Origin: Alphaproteobacteria bacterium
GTDB lineage: Bacteria > Pseudomonadota > Alphaproteobacteria > UBA6615
Assembly: GCA_028279245.1 (NCBI GenBank)
Contig: JANQOE010000033.1
Coordinates: 1-64,000 of the forward strand
Length of the DNA: 64,000 nt
Direction of reading: 5' to 3'
In this document: positions 17,080-25,567 of the stretch, piece by piece
Position numbering within the stretch: position 1 is the first letter of the stretch
Layout: every line of letters begins with the position of its first letter
Notes under the pieces: model-generated
Database searches by the model: none
What the model was told of the DNA's origin: nothing
The model's input: only the letters and a program-made list of their open reading frames with translations
Program-made: the position numbers and the translations under genes

Positions 17080-17104
17080 GGGTGGGGCGAACGGCGCCCC
17101 ACCC
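17080..17104 (+). other. Stable intercistronic hairpin after the binding-protein gene
   Basis: GGGTGGGGCG pairs perfectly with CGCCCCACCC around a 5-nt loop (AACGG), giving a 10-bp G/C stem. No U-tract follows, so it is more likely an mRNA-stabilising or partial-termination element. Such hairpins after binding-protein genes commonly give excess binding protein over permease. Confidence 0.7.
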
Positions 17105-17156
17105 CAATAACAAGAAGCTGTCGCCGCGATAACTGCTAGGGATAGGACTTGCCGCC

Positions 17157-18485
17157 ATGGTGACGCACACCGAGGCCGCGGACACGGCTGAGCGGGGAAC
17201 GACCGCTGCCAAGCCGCCGAATACCAAGCTGGGACCGATGGCACGGGGCGAGGCCCGCCTCGCCTTCGCCCTGCTCGCCCCGACCTTCGCGATCGTCCTC
17301 GCCATCGTCTTGTTCCCGCTGTTGGCCAACTTCTGGATCAGTTTCAAACCGGTGCAATTGGCGGACCTCCGTCCGCCGACGCCGGTGGCGAGCGAACGGG
17401 TGCGGGGCGAGGCCACTGCCGTTGGCGACCAGTTGTTGCTGCAATACCGGCTGCGCAACAGCTCACAAAAGGCCGAGATCAGAGATGTATCGCTGACCGA
17501 TACGCTGCCTGACGGCCTCGAACCGCTGGAGATCGACGAGCGTTGCGTGTTGGATGGCACCGCGATCTCCTGCGATCTTGGCACCTGGCCGCCGGGGTAT
17601 CGGGAGCGCATCGAGATTCCACTGGAGGTGGGTGCAGCCTATCTCGCCGATCCGGTCAGTCCGCGCGACTCGCGGCCCGTCATGGTTGGCGACGCGGTCA
17701 ACATCCTGACCTCATTCGACTTCACGCTGAGCAACTTCCAGCGCGCCTTCAGCGCCAGCGAATTCTGGGTCGTGCTGCGGGTGACCATCTACTACACTGT
17801 GTTCGGCACCGCCGGTGCGTTGGTCCTGGGTCTGTTCGCCGCACAGCTTCTCAACACGAACTTCCGCGGGCGTGGATTCCTTCGCGGGCTCTTCCTATTT
17901 CCTTATGTCGCGCCGGTGATTGCCGTTGCCTTTACCTGGGTCGTGTTGCTCGACCCCTTCTCCGGCACGCTGAACGCGATCTTTAAGCAGATGGGTGTCG
18001 TCGATAGTCCCATCAATTTCTTTGGTCAGCGTGCTGTCGACTTTGAGCTCTTCGGTTTGCAACTCAGTTTCCCGTTGGCGCTGTCCACAGTCATTGCCTT
18101 TGAGGCCTGGCGATACTTCCCACTTTCCTTCCTCTTTATCCTCGCCCGAATGCAATCGATCTCGAGCGATATGTACGAGGCGGCAGAGGTGGATGGTGCG
18201 ACGCCGATGCAGCAGTTCTGGTACATCTCTCTGCCGCAACTCGCGGGGATCATGTCGGTCCTGTTCCTGCTGCGCTTCATTTGGACGTTCAACAAGTTCG
18301 ACGACATCTTCCTGTTGACGGGCGGTGCGGCCGGCACGCGAACCCTGACCGTCGATGTCTATGAGCAGGGTTTTGCGCTGTCGAACCTCGGGGCTGGCGC
18401 AGCGGTTGCCGTGGTCGTGTTCTTCGTCCTGCTGGTGTTCGCCCTGGTCTACTTCCGCTTCACGCCGAAGGAGGAAGGGCTATGA
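17157..18485 (+). CDS. ABC transporter permease (AglF-like) with periplasmic insert
   Basis: A 442-residue CUT1 permease, MalF/AglF-like. TM1 is about 36-58, followed by a roughly 115-residue periplasmic region (about 65-180), then five further TM helices. The EAA loop is EAAEVDGATPMQQFWYISLPQL. The insert contains a beta-sandwich-like stretch (LLLQYRLRNSS, SLTDTLPDGLEPL) resembling a DUF11-type conserved repeat, with two Cys that could form a disulfide. It overlaps the next permease by 4 bp (ATGA). The insert may help contact the binding protein, as the MalF P2 loop does; this is inference. Confidence 0.9.
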   Translation: MVTHTEAADTAERGTTAAKPPNTKLGPMARGEARLAFALLAPTFAIVLAIVLFPLLANFWISFKPVQLADLRPPTPVASERVRGEATAVGDQLLLQYRLRNSSQKAEIRDVSLTDTLPDGLEPLEIDERCVLDGTAISCDLGTWPPGYRERIEIPLEVGAAYLADPVSPRDSRPVMVGDAVNILTSFDFTLSNFQRAFSASEFWVVLRVTIYYTVFGTAGALVLGLFAAQLLNTNFRGRGFLRGLFLFPYVAPVIAVAFTWVVLLDPFSGTLNAIFKQMGVVDSPINFFGQRAVDFELFGLQLSFPLALSTVIAFEAWRYFPLSFLFILARMQSISSDMYEAAEVDGATPMQQFWYISLPQLAGIMSVLFLLRFIWTFNKFDDIFLLTGGAAGTRTLTVDVYEQGFALSNLGAGAAVAVVVFFVLLVFALVYFRFTPKEEGL

Positions 18486-19711
18486 CCATCGGTGTTGGAT
18501 ACATCGCCGGCCTGGTCTCGGGGGCGTTGTGGGGCGCCATTGCGATGATCGTGTTCGGGGTGACGCTGACCCTGGCGAGCGGCGCCGCTGCCACGCCGGC
18601 GGTGACAGCCGGGGCCATTGCCGGACTGCTAAGCGCCGCGGTGCTGATGTATCGGCCCCCGGAGGGGCGGACCAGCGGTGTGGCGATTGCCTCCGCCGCG
18701 GCCATGCTGGTCGGTCTCGTTCTGGTTTCCTTCGCGCAGCCGTTCGGCCTGCCGCTGTCACAACTACCGGCTTGGCAGGGCATTGCCCTGATAGCAGTCG
18801 TCGGTTGCGTGTGGGCGGCCAATCGGCTGTGCCTGCAAGACGCGAGAAGCGGACGGCTTACACGGTACGACTTCGAGGTCATCGTTGTTCGGGTGCTGAA
18901 AGGACTTGGCTTCATCATCTTCACCATTATCGTGGCGTTGCCGTTCTACGTCATGGTGATGACGAGCATTAAGAGTCAGCAATTCCTGATCGCCAATCCG
19001 TTGGACTTCTCGGTCGACCTTTCCCAAGGGATCGGGCCGCTTTTCGACTCCTATGTCCGGTTGTTTGAAGAGTTCAGATTTGGCCGCTATCTGCTGATCT
19101 CCGCCTACGTCTCCGTCTCCACTGTCGTGCTGACGTTGCTGTTCGCGATCCCGGGCGCATATGCGGTGGCGCGGCTGCGCTTCCCGGCCAGGACCGTGTT
19201 GTCGCGTTCCATTCTGCTGATCTACATGGTGCCAGCGATTGTCCTGGTGATCCCGCTCTATTCGGTGTTCTCCCAGTTACAGCTGCGAGACACGTTGCTC
19301 GGGCTAATGATTGTGTATCCGGCGACGACAATCCCGGTGGCCCTCTACATGCTCCAGGGCTATTTCCGCGGATTGCCCGCCGAACTGGAAGAGGCCGGCC
19401 TCATGGATGGCTGCACGCGCCTCGGGGTGATCCTGCGGATTACCTTGCCGCTGAGCCTGCCGGCCGTCGCTTCGGTCGCGCTCTACGTGTTCATGATTGC
19501 GTGGAACGAGTTCCTGTTTGCCTTCATGTTCCTAGACAATCCGGACATCTTCACGCTGTCGCGCGGCGTGGTCTCGTTGGATTCATCCGAGGTGCCGCGG
19601 CAATTCCTGATGGCCGGGTCGGTCGTGGCGACCGTGCCCGTACTGATTATCTTTCTTTGGTTTGAGCGTTTCTTGGTTCAGGGCCTGACCGCAGGCAGTG
19701 TGAAGGGATAG
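18482..19711 (+). CDS. ABC transporter permease (AglG-like) with N-terminal membrane extension
   Basis: A 409-residue CUT1 permease, MalG/AglG-like. The core from about residue 135 has the six-helix fold and EAA motif EEAGLMDGCTRLGVILRITLPL. The first ~125 residues are a hydrophobic extension with about four extra helices, Gly/Ala-rich, longer than the usual 280-300-residue MalG. Overlapping ATGA with the preceding permease shows coupling. The role of the extension is unknown. Confidence 0.92.
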   Translation: MTIGVGYIAGLVSGALWGAIAMIVFGVTLTLASGAAATPAVTAGAIAGLLSAAVLMYRPPEGRTSGVAIASAAAMLVGLVLVSFAQPFGLPLSQLPAWQGIALIAVVGCVWAANRLCLQDARSGRLTRYDFEVIVVRVLKGLGFIIFTIIVALPFYVMVMTSIKSQQFLIANPLDFSVDLSQGIGPLFDSYVRLFEEFRFGRYLLISAYVSVSTVVLTLLFAIPGAYAVARLRFPARTVLSRSILLIYMVPAIVLVIPLYSVFSQLQLRDTLLGLMIVYPATTIPVALYMLQGYFRGLPAELEEAGLMDGCTRLGVILRITLPLSLPAVASVALYVFMIAWNEFLFAFMFLDNPDIFTLSRGVVSLDSSEVPRQFLMAGSVVATVPVLIIFLWFERFLVQGLTAGSVKG

Positions 19712-19714
19712 CGA

Positions 19715-21019
19715 GTGGTTTCTAACGGTAGCGGCGCCAGCCGGGATTTTGACGACCAGGCGGTCGAGATTCTCAGACAAAACGACCTCGGCGGTTTCAC
19801 GATCCCGCGTCATGGCCTCTATCCGTATCAATGGAACTGGGATTCCGGGTTTGTGGCGCTCGGCTTCGCCACCTTCGATACGGACCGGGCATGGCGGGAA
19901 CTGGAGACCCTGCTGGAGGCGCAATGGCCCAACGGGATGGTGCCGCACATCGTGTTTCGGGCAAACGATCCGGACTATTTCCCGGGACCCGATGTGTGGG
20001 GCGTTTCGGTCGATCCGCCGACCTCCGGCTATAGCCAACCACCGGTTGCGACATCTGCCGCGCGCCGCTTAGCCGAGTTGGACCAGTCCACGGCAGGGCG
20101 CGACCGGGCGCGGGCCTTGTTCCCAAAGCTGCTGCGTTGGCATCGATGGTTTCATGAGGCGCGCGACCCGCAAAGCCTGGGGGTTATTGCGACCGCCCAT
20201 CCCTGGGAGGGGGGACGAGACAACTCGCCCGACTGGGACGGGCCGATGGCGGCCGTCGATACATCCGGTGTGGGTGAGTATCAGCGCCGCGATACGGAAC
20301 ATGTCGACCCGGAGATGCGGCCGAAAAAGCATGACTACGACCGCTACCTGGCGCTTATCCAGTTCGGGCGGGAGAATGGCTGGGACCCGGCGAAAACCGC
20401 ACAGTCGAGCCCGTTCTGGGTGGCGGATCCAGGAACCACCATGATCCTGATCCGCGCCGACCGCGATTTGCGGTGGCTGGCGGACCTGCTCGGCGAAGAC
20501 GACGCGGTTCGGGAAATCGACGCCTGGATCGAGCGGGCCGAGGATGGTGTGCAGCGCCTGTGGAACGAAGAGTTGGGCGCCTACTGCGCGCTCGACCTGC
20601 GGAGCGGCAAGCTGGCCGATGGGCTGACCAATGCGTCTTTTCTGGCCTTCTATGCCGGGCTCAATCACCGCGATAGAAACGACCGGCTGATCGCGAACCT
20701 CAGGCGCGTGCTTGGTGAAGTTCGGTTCGGCGTGCCAAGTCTCGATCCGGCGCATTCGAAGTTCGATCCATTACGCTATTGGCGCGGACCGACCTGGGCG
20801 GTCATGAACTTCTTGCTGGCCCAGGGTTTGCGCGATACCGGCTATGAGGATCTGGCGACACGGTTGCGCGATGACACGCGCGAACTCGTGAAGATAAGCG
20901 GATTCAACGAATACTACTGCCCGCTGACCGGGCGTGGGTGCGGGGGCGCGGATTTCTCGTGGACCGCCGCGATCTGGCTGACGTGGGTGTCGCCGAGCCA
21001 AACCAGCCTGGCTGCATAA
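19715..21019 (+). CDS. GH63-type glycoside hydrolase (glucosyl/mannosylglycerate hydrolase-like)
   Basis: A 434-residue (alpha/alpha)6 barrel protein. It shows the GH63 features of the mannosyl- and glucosylglycerate hydrolases: NWDSGFVALG (about 41-50), WPNGMVPHIVF, HPWEGGRDNSPDWD (candidate acid Asp169), PTWAVMNFLL and NEYYCPLTGRGCGG (candidate base Glu399). The catalytic assignments come from family resemblance. No signal peptide, so it acts in the cytoplasm on an imported glycoside. Its position between permeases and ATPase implies it hydrolyses the transported substrate. Start is GTG 19715 with AAGGGA upstream. Trehalase-like activity is a less likely alternative. Confidence 0.8.
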   Translation: MVSNGSGASRDFDDQAVEILRQNDLGGFTIPRHGLYPYQWNWDSGFVALGFATFDTDRAWRELETLLEAQWPNGMVPHIVFRANDPDYFPGPDVWGVSVDPPTSGYSQPPVATSAARRLAELDQSTAGRDRARALFPKLLRWHRWFHEARDPQSLGVIATAHPWEGGRDNSPDWDGPMAAVDTSGVGEYQRRDTEHVDPEMRPKKHDYDRYLALIQFGRENGWDPAKTAQSSPFWVADPGTTMILIRADRDLRWLADLLGEDDAVREIDAWIERAEDGVQRLWNEELGAYCALDLRSGKLADGLTNASFLAFYAGLNHRDRNDRLIANLRRVLGEVRFGVPSLDPAHSKFDPLRYWRGPTWAVMNFLLAQGLRDTGYEDLATRLRDDTRELVKISGFNEYYCPLTGRGCGGADFSWTAAIWLTWVSPSQTSLAA

Positions 21020-21034
21020 GGAGGGACTGAACGC

Positions 21035-22093
21035 ATGGGAACGATCCGTCTTGAGGGTGTGGAGAAGTGGTTTGGCGAGGCCCAAGTCATCAAGGGTGTC
21101 GATCTGGCGGTCGGCGACGGGGAGTTCGTTATCTTCGTGGGCCCATCCGGATGCGGCAAATCCACATTGCTGCGCCTGGTTTCCGGCCTTGAAGAGGCGA
21201 CGGTCGGCAAGATCATCATCGACGGCCGCGACGTCACCGCCCTGCCCCCGGCCGGCCGCGGATTGTCGATGGTGTTCCAATCCTACGCCCTCTACCCGCA
21301 TATGTCGGTCCGGGAGAACATTGCGTTTCCGCTGAAGATGTCAGGCATGCCACGCGCGGAGTTGAACGAGCGGGTGGATCGGGCCGGGCGGGTTCTGCAA
21401 CTCGATGCGCTGATGGATCGGCGCCCGAAGGCGCTGTCGGGCGGACAACGGCAACGGGTGGCAATTGGCCGGGCGATCGTGCGCAACCCGGCGGCGTTCC
21501 TGTTCGACGAACCGCTGTCGAACCTGGACGCGGCGCTGCGGGTCGAGATGCGGTTCGAAATCGCCAAGCTGCATCAGCAGCTCCAGTCCACAATGATCTA
21601 TGTGACGCACGACCAGGTCGAAGCGATGACCCTGGCCGACAAGATTGTCGTGCTGCGGGACGGGATCATCGAGCAGGCGGGCACGCCGCTTGAGCTTTAC
21701 CGGAACCCGGCCAACCTGTTCGTGGCGCAGTTCATCGGGTCACCCAAGATGAACGTGTTCCCGTGCAGCGCTGAGAATGGCACCATTCAATTGCCGGGTC
21801 ATCGCACCCTGGCCCGGTCGATGAACGGCGCAAAACCGACAAGGCTCGGCATTCGTCCGGAGCATATCGCGGTTACAGCAACCGCCGACGGCCACTGCAG
21901 CGGTAAGGTCGAAGTCGCCGAGCATCTCGGCTCAGACTCTTTCCTTTACGTCTCAGCCGAGAATCTCGGCGTCCTGACCGTTCGCGCTGTGGGCGGAGCC
22001 GAGGTCCGTCCGGGGGATCAGATCGGACTACGGTTCGACGAGGAGTTGATCCACCTGTTCAACGCGGCGGATCAGAGCATCGCGCTGCACTAG
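21035..22093 (+). CDS. CUT1 sugar ABC transporter ATP-binding protein (AglK/UgpC-like)
   Basis: A 352-residue MalK-class ATPase. It has Walker [10 protein letters not shown]-loop [11 protein letters not shown], signature LSGGQRQR, Walker [12 protein letters not shown] and switch TYVTHDQ-type VTHD. The C-terminal ~110 residues form the OB-like MalK regulatory domain ([11 protein letters not shown]). AAGGAGGG precedes the ATG. It is the last gene of the operon and energises the two permeases upstream. It overlaps the convergent larB stop by 4 bp. Confidence 0.95.
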   Translation: MGTIRLEGVEKWFGEAQVIKGVDLAVGDGEFVIFVGPSGCGKSTLLRLVSGLEEATVGKIIIDGRDVTALPPAGRGLSMVFQSYALYPHMSVRENIAFPLKMSGMPRAELNERVDRAGRVLQLDALMDRRPKALSGGQRQRVAIGRAIVRNPAAFLFDEPLSNLDAALRVEMRFEIAKLHQQLQSTMIYVTHDQVEAMTLADKIVVLRDGIIEQAGTPLELYRNPANLFVAQFIGSPKMNVFPCSAENGTIQLPGHRTLARSMNGAKPTRLGIRPEHIAVTATADGHCSGKVEVAEHLGSDSFLYVSAENLGVLTVRAVGGAEVRPGDQIGLRFDEELIHLFNAADQSIALH

Positions 22094-22773
22094 CCGGCGG
22101 ACTCGCCGTTGTTGCCCATGGCGTTGAGGATCCGCAGCGCGGCACAGGCGGCACCGTGGCCGTTCTCGATATTGCAGACCGTGACGCCCGGGGCGCAGGA
22201 CGCGAGACAGGCGGCCAAGGCCGTTTGGCCCGCGCGCGACATCCCGTAACCGGTCGCTGTTGGGACGGCGATGACCGCCCCCGGAACGAGACCGCCGAGC
22301 ACGCTCGGCAGCGCTCCGTCCATGCCGGCCACGACAATGACGACCGGATGCTGCGCGATCTGCTTGCCGCGCTCCAGCAAGCGCCAAAGGCCGGCGACGC
22401 CAACGTCGTAGATGGCGGTGCATGCCTGGCCGTGAAACTCCAGGGTACGAATGACCTCCCTCGCCACGCGGGCGTCCGATGTACCGGCGGCGACCACGGC
22501 GACGCGCGCCGGCGGCAGTTCGGACCAGCGGTGATTGAAAAATGCGGTCTGCGACAAAGCGTCGTAGTCGAACTCTGCCTCGACCGGCAGCTTGAGCCGA
22601 GTTCGCTTCTCCTTGGTCAGTCGGGTCAGCAGCGCATCGCGCTTGTTGGCCAGGACCTGTGAGAGAATCTCGTTGAGCTGCACCGGCGACTTGTTGGCGC
22701 ACAGAATGGCCTCGGCGATGCCGAGGCGCGCCGGCCGGTCAAAATCCAGTTGTACCTCTTCACGGACGCTCAT
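22090..22773 (-). CDS. larB: LarB, nickel-pincer nucleotide biosynthesis carboxylase/hydrolase
   Basis: A 227-residue protein with a C-terminal AIR-carboxylase (PurE-like) domain: [58 protein letters not shown]. The N-terminal ~90 residues are the LarB-specific part. LarB carboxylates the pyridinium of NaAD and cleaves the phosphoanhydride, giving the precursor of the Ni-pincer cofactor. Its ATG overlaps the larE stop (ATGA). larC and larA are not in the window. Confidence 0.92.
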   Translation of the reverse strand: MSVREEVQLDFDRPARLGIAEAILCANKSPVQLNEILSQVLANKRDALLTRLTKEKRTRLKLPVEAEFDYDALSQTAFFNHRWSELPPARVAVVAAGTSDARVAREVIRTLEFHGQACTAIYDVGVAGLWRLLERGKQIAQHPVVIVVAGMDGALPSVLGGLVPGAVIAVPTATGYGMSRAGQTALAACLASCAPGVTVCNIENGHGAACAALRILNAMGNNGESAG

Positions 22774-23573
22774 GATCTTGGCGCTTTCTCCCCGATGAAT
22801 GCGCTTCCGCGCCGGTAGGCTGATAGGTGAATCGATTGCCCGGCCAGGCTCGCGTCAACGCTCCTGAGCCGGTTGACAAGTGTTTCCTGCTCAGCAGCAT
22901 CAAGCTGCCCGAGGGTTCCCGGATCAAGTTCAATTTCGATGCCACCACGACGGATACGGCACCGGACGGTCTGTGGCGCGATTTGCTCCTGCAGCCAGGT
23001 CTCGACGTCCTCGATCAGCCGTAGCGTGCCGGGTTCAACGCGAATACCGGTCTCGATGCGACTGGACAGACAGGGCGACGCAGGTAGGGCGGAGAGCTCC
23101 GTCAGGCCGAGTTCGGCGGCCAGGGTACGAACGTCCGATTTTGCCAGCCCTGCCTCTATGTAGGGGTGGCGCACGCCGTTTTCTTCCGCCGCAACCAAGC
23201 CCGGCCGGTAGTCCGTCAGATCGTCGGTGTTGGCGCCGGAACAGATGACCCCCTCGGTCAGTTGCCCCAGTGTCCGGTAGAGATTTGACTTGCAGTAGAA
23301 GCAACGGTTCACGGGATTGCTGAGGTAACGTTCGTCCGTAAACTCGCCTGCATCGACGAAAGAGATGCGCCAATCCCGCTCCGCGGCGAGGGCCTGCACC
23401 CGTCTTGTCGCCGCAACCGGGACAGCTGGTGAAATCGCATGCACCATCCGGGTCTGCGGGTCTTGTTGGCGCGCGAACTCGGCCAGGGTTGTCGAGTCGA
23501 CGCCGCCGGATACGGCAATCGTCGGCCCGTCGAAATCGCGGAGCACCATTTCTAGCTGGCTGAGCTTATCCAT
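22770..23573 (-). CDS. larE: LarE, ATP-dependent sulfur transferase of the nickel-pincer pathway
   Basis: A 267-residue PP-loop enzyme (VSGGVDSTTL) that inserts sulfur into the pincer nucleotide. It has three conserved Cys: Cys91 and Cys94 in NRCFYCK and Cys168 in ASPCLSSR. This pattern fits the [4Fe-4S] LarE type, in which sulfur is delivered by the cluster rather than by a sacrificial Cys. That is a prediction from the Cys pattern. It begins 60 bp after the last gene of the glycan cluster on the same strand and may be read through from it. Confidence 0.92.
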   Translation of the reverse strand: MDKLSQLEMVLRDFDGPTIAVSGGVDSTTLAEFARQQDPQTRMVHAISPAVPVAATRRVQALAAERDWRISFVDAGEFTDERYLSNPVNRCFYCKSNLYRTLGQLTEGVICSGANTDDLTDYRPGLVAAEENGVRHPYIEAGLAKSDVRTLAAELGLTELSALPASPCLSSRIETGIRVEPGTLRLIEDVETWLQEQIAPQTVRCRIRRGGIEIELDPGTLGQLDAAEQETLVNRLRSVDASLAGQSIHLSAYRRGSAFIGEKAPRS

Positions 23574-23632
23574 CGGATCAAAGATAGGCAGGAAGTCCGA
23601 ACGAGGCTACCGTACCGACCGAGATGGTGCAT

Positions 23633-24403
23633 CTACCCCATTCTGAGGAGGAAGCCATCGGGTGATCCGGTGATCCCGAGCTTGGACTCCAAGGACCTGT
23701 CGATCTTGAAGTCGGCGTTCTGTTGTAGAAATGCCCAGACTGCCGTCTTTGGATTGTCGCCTTTGTCCCAAGGCCGGTCGTCGCAGAATCCGGCTGGAAG
23801 ATCCTCGATGCCGGTGTCGTAAACAATGCAGTAGCTGCCCGGCGTAACCAATGGCGCGTAGGCCTCCAGTTCCGCCAACACATGATCATGCGTGTGGTTG
23901 GAATCGAGACAGACCATCACGCGCTGGTGTCGAGCCGCGGCCTCGCGAACATGGTTGACGACATCGGGGTCAACGGACGAGCCGGCAACCATTTCAATTA
24001 GGCGTGCGAGCGGATGGGCCTCGATAGCCTTCCGGTTGTGGGCGCGGATGTCGATATCGATGCCGATCACGCGCCGCGCGCTGTCGGCCACGCTGCAAGC
24101 CTGACCACGCTGCGTGGCCTCGCAAAGATCCAGCAGCGCCAGCATCGACGCACTGAATACCAAGGAGCCGCCGCGGGCTATCCCGGTTTCGACGATCAGG
24201 TCGGGTTGCACCCGCCAGATGATCTCCTGCACGGCCTGGAGATCCTGGGGCACCTGGAAGATGGGTCGACCCAACCAAGAGAAATTGTAAGCGTATTTGC
24301 AGCGATTTGCCTCCAGCAGCCAATCGCGCGAGGCCTGGTGGAACGCTTCGGCTTTGGCCAGCGCTTCGATGTTGTGCGCGACTTCAGTATCGAAATCGAC
24401 CAT
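23633..24403 (-). CDS. CmcI-family (cephalosporin hydroxylase-like) methyltransferase
   Basis: A 256-residue protein of the CmcI/RhmOMT family. SAM-binding motif VETGIARGGSLVFSASML, GIDIDIRAHN, MVCLDSNHTHDHVLAELEAY (metal-binding Asp/His) and VYDTGIEDLPAGF are visible. Despite the family name, members in glycan loci are sugar O-methyltransferases, so that is the likely role. ATG 24403 follows AGAGGA; an upstream ATG at 24421 is possible. It is last in the overlapped cluster. Confidence 0.85.
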   Translation of the reverse strand: MVDFDTEVAHNIEALAKAEAFHQASRDWLLEANRCKYAYNFSWLGRPIFQVPQDLQAVQEIIWRVQPDLIVETGIARGGSLVFSASMLALLDLCEATQRGQACSVADSARRVIGIDIDIRAHNRKAIEAHPLARLIEMVAGSSVDPDVVNHVREAAARHQRVMVCLDSNHTHDHVLAELEAYAPLVTPGSYCIVYDTGIEDLPAGFCDDRPWDKGDNPKTAVWAFLQQNADFKIDRSLESKLGITGSPDGFLLRMG

Positions 24404-24421
24404 TGAGGTTTCCTCTGGCAT

Positions 24422-25567
24422 CTAGGGCTGCGCCTCGGCCGGAATGGCGTAGGCGACCGCACCGGTCGCGCACCATGCGTGGAGCCGAAAATAGAAGAGA
24501 TAGTTTTCCAGGGTAACCATCAAAAACCGCAGGGTGCGCCACAGGCCATCTCGGTTGTGATAAACGGTCGCCGCGATCTTCGGCCGGCACCGCTGTAGCG
24601 TCACGACGCCTCCCTCCAACGCTGCCAACTCGTCGCCCTCGAGGTGCAGCTTCACGAAGGTGGGCTTCACATCCAACGCGTCGAGCGTTGTAACTGTCAC
24701 TTCGTCCGGTCCATTCCCTAGTCGCGAGGCATAGCCATGCCCACCGTTGAATGGCGCGGGGGCCCTGCGGTCGCCGAGCGCCACGGGTAGGACATTCACT
24801 TTTTGCTGCTGCTCGGCCGAGAGTCCGCTGAGACCGGTCCACAGGGCATCGCAGCTTCTCCTGTCCGGTTCGATCAGGTGAGCCTTGCTGAAGTCACCGT
24901 GCGTTCTTTCGAGCAGTTGGCCAAAAACCCGACCGTCGTAGGCACCACCGTCAACAAACTCCTCCGATCCGCTGAGGGCCGCCAGGATCGGCTGGATCCA
25001 GTATCGGTTCTCTTTCTCGACGGGTGCGTCTTGGAATCGCCAGTCCTCCCGCCGGATGCGCCAGGCGAGATGCTGGAGGTATGCGGCCCGAGACGGCGCG
25101 TCGGCCAGGCCGGCGAGGCAGAGTGTGGTCTCCCGTTCATCGTCCGCGCCCAACGCGCCGGCGAACCAACCGTTCGTGAGCTGGCACGGTCCGTCGAGGA
25201 CAAGCGCGAAGTCGTAGAACGGAAGCACGTTGGCCCAACCACGTTCCCTTAGACTTTGGGCGAGCGGACCATATGTCGTGCTGACGGTCGTCACCAGTAG
25301 CGGCGCGTCCGATGCTAGTTGTGTCGTGTCCGGATGGCATACCGGTACGCCGGCGATGGCCATGCCGGGCTTGGCGGCGCGGTCGAGTATGCCGGCCACC
25401 GGCACACCCGCCTTGATCAGGGTCTCGTGCGCCATGCGTCCCAGTTCCCCAGCGCCATACAAGAAGACCGGCGCCGCGGGTTGGATTGCGGGCGGGGTGG
25501 CAGACCCGCCCGAAAACAGCGAAGTCAGCAGGCTTTGCGCCGCCTGGGGATCAGGCAGCGGCCGCAA
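24422..25567 (-). CDS. FkbM-family methyltransferase with N-terminal nucleotide-binding domain
   Basis: A 381-residue protein. Residues about 30-130 form a Rossmann-like domain (VFLYGAGELGRMAHETL; GILDRAAKPG; LLVTTV) like that at the N-terminus of the cluster's second radical SAM protein. From about 195, FkbM SAM-methyltransferase motifs follow (EEFVDGGAYDGRVFGQL, AHLIEPDRRSC, VKLHLEGDELAALEGG). The only available start is TTG 25567, as an in-frame stop lies just upstream. It overlaps the preceding glycosyltransferase by 17 bp. A sugar O-methyltransferase is likely. Confidence 0.85.
   Translation of the reverse strand: MRPLPDPQAAQSLLTSLFSGGSATPPAIQPAAPVFLYGAGELGRMAHETLIKAGVPVAGILDRAAKPGMAIAGVPVCHPDTTQLASDAPLLVTTVSTTYGPLAQSLRERGWANVLPFYDFALVLDGPCQLTNGWFAGALGADDERETTLCLAGLADAPSRAAYLQHLAWRIRREDWRFQDAPVEKENRYWIQPILAALSGSEEFVDGGAYDGRVFGQLLERTHGDFSKAHLIEPDRRSCDALWTGLSGLSAEQQQKVNVLPVALGDRRAPAPFNGGHGYASRLGNGPDEVTVTTLDALDVKPTFVKLHLEGDELAALEGGVVTLQRCRPKIAATVYHNRDGLWRTLRFLMVTLENYLFYFRLHAWCATGAVAYAIPAEAQP

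Noticed and set aside
23574-23632. A separate promoter for larE-larB
   Set aside because: No -35/-10 pair could be recognised in the 59-bp gap; the possibility remains open.
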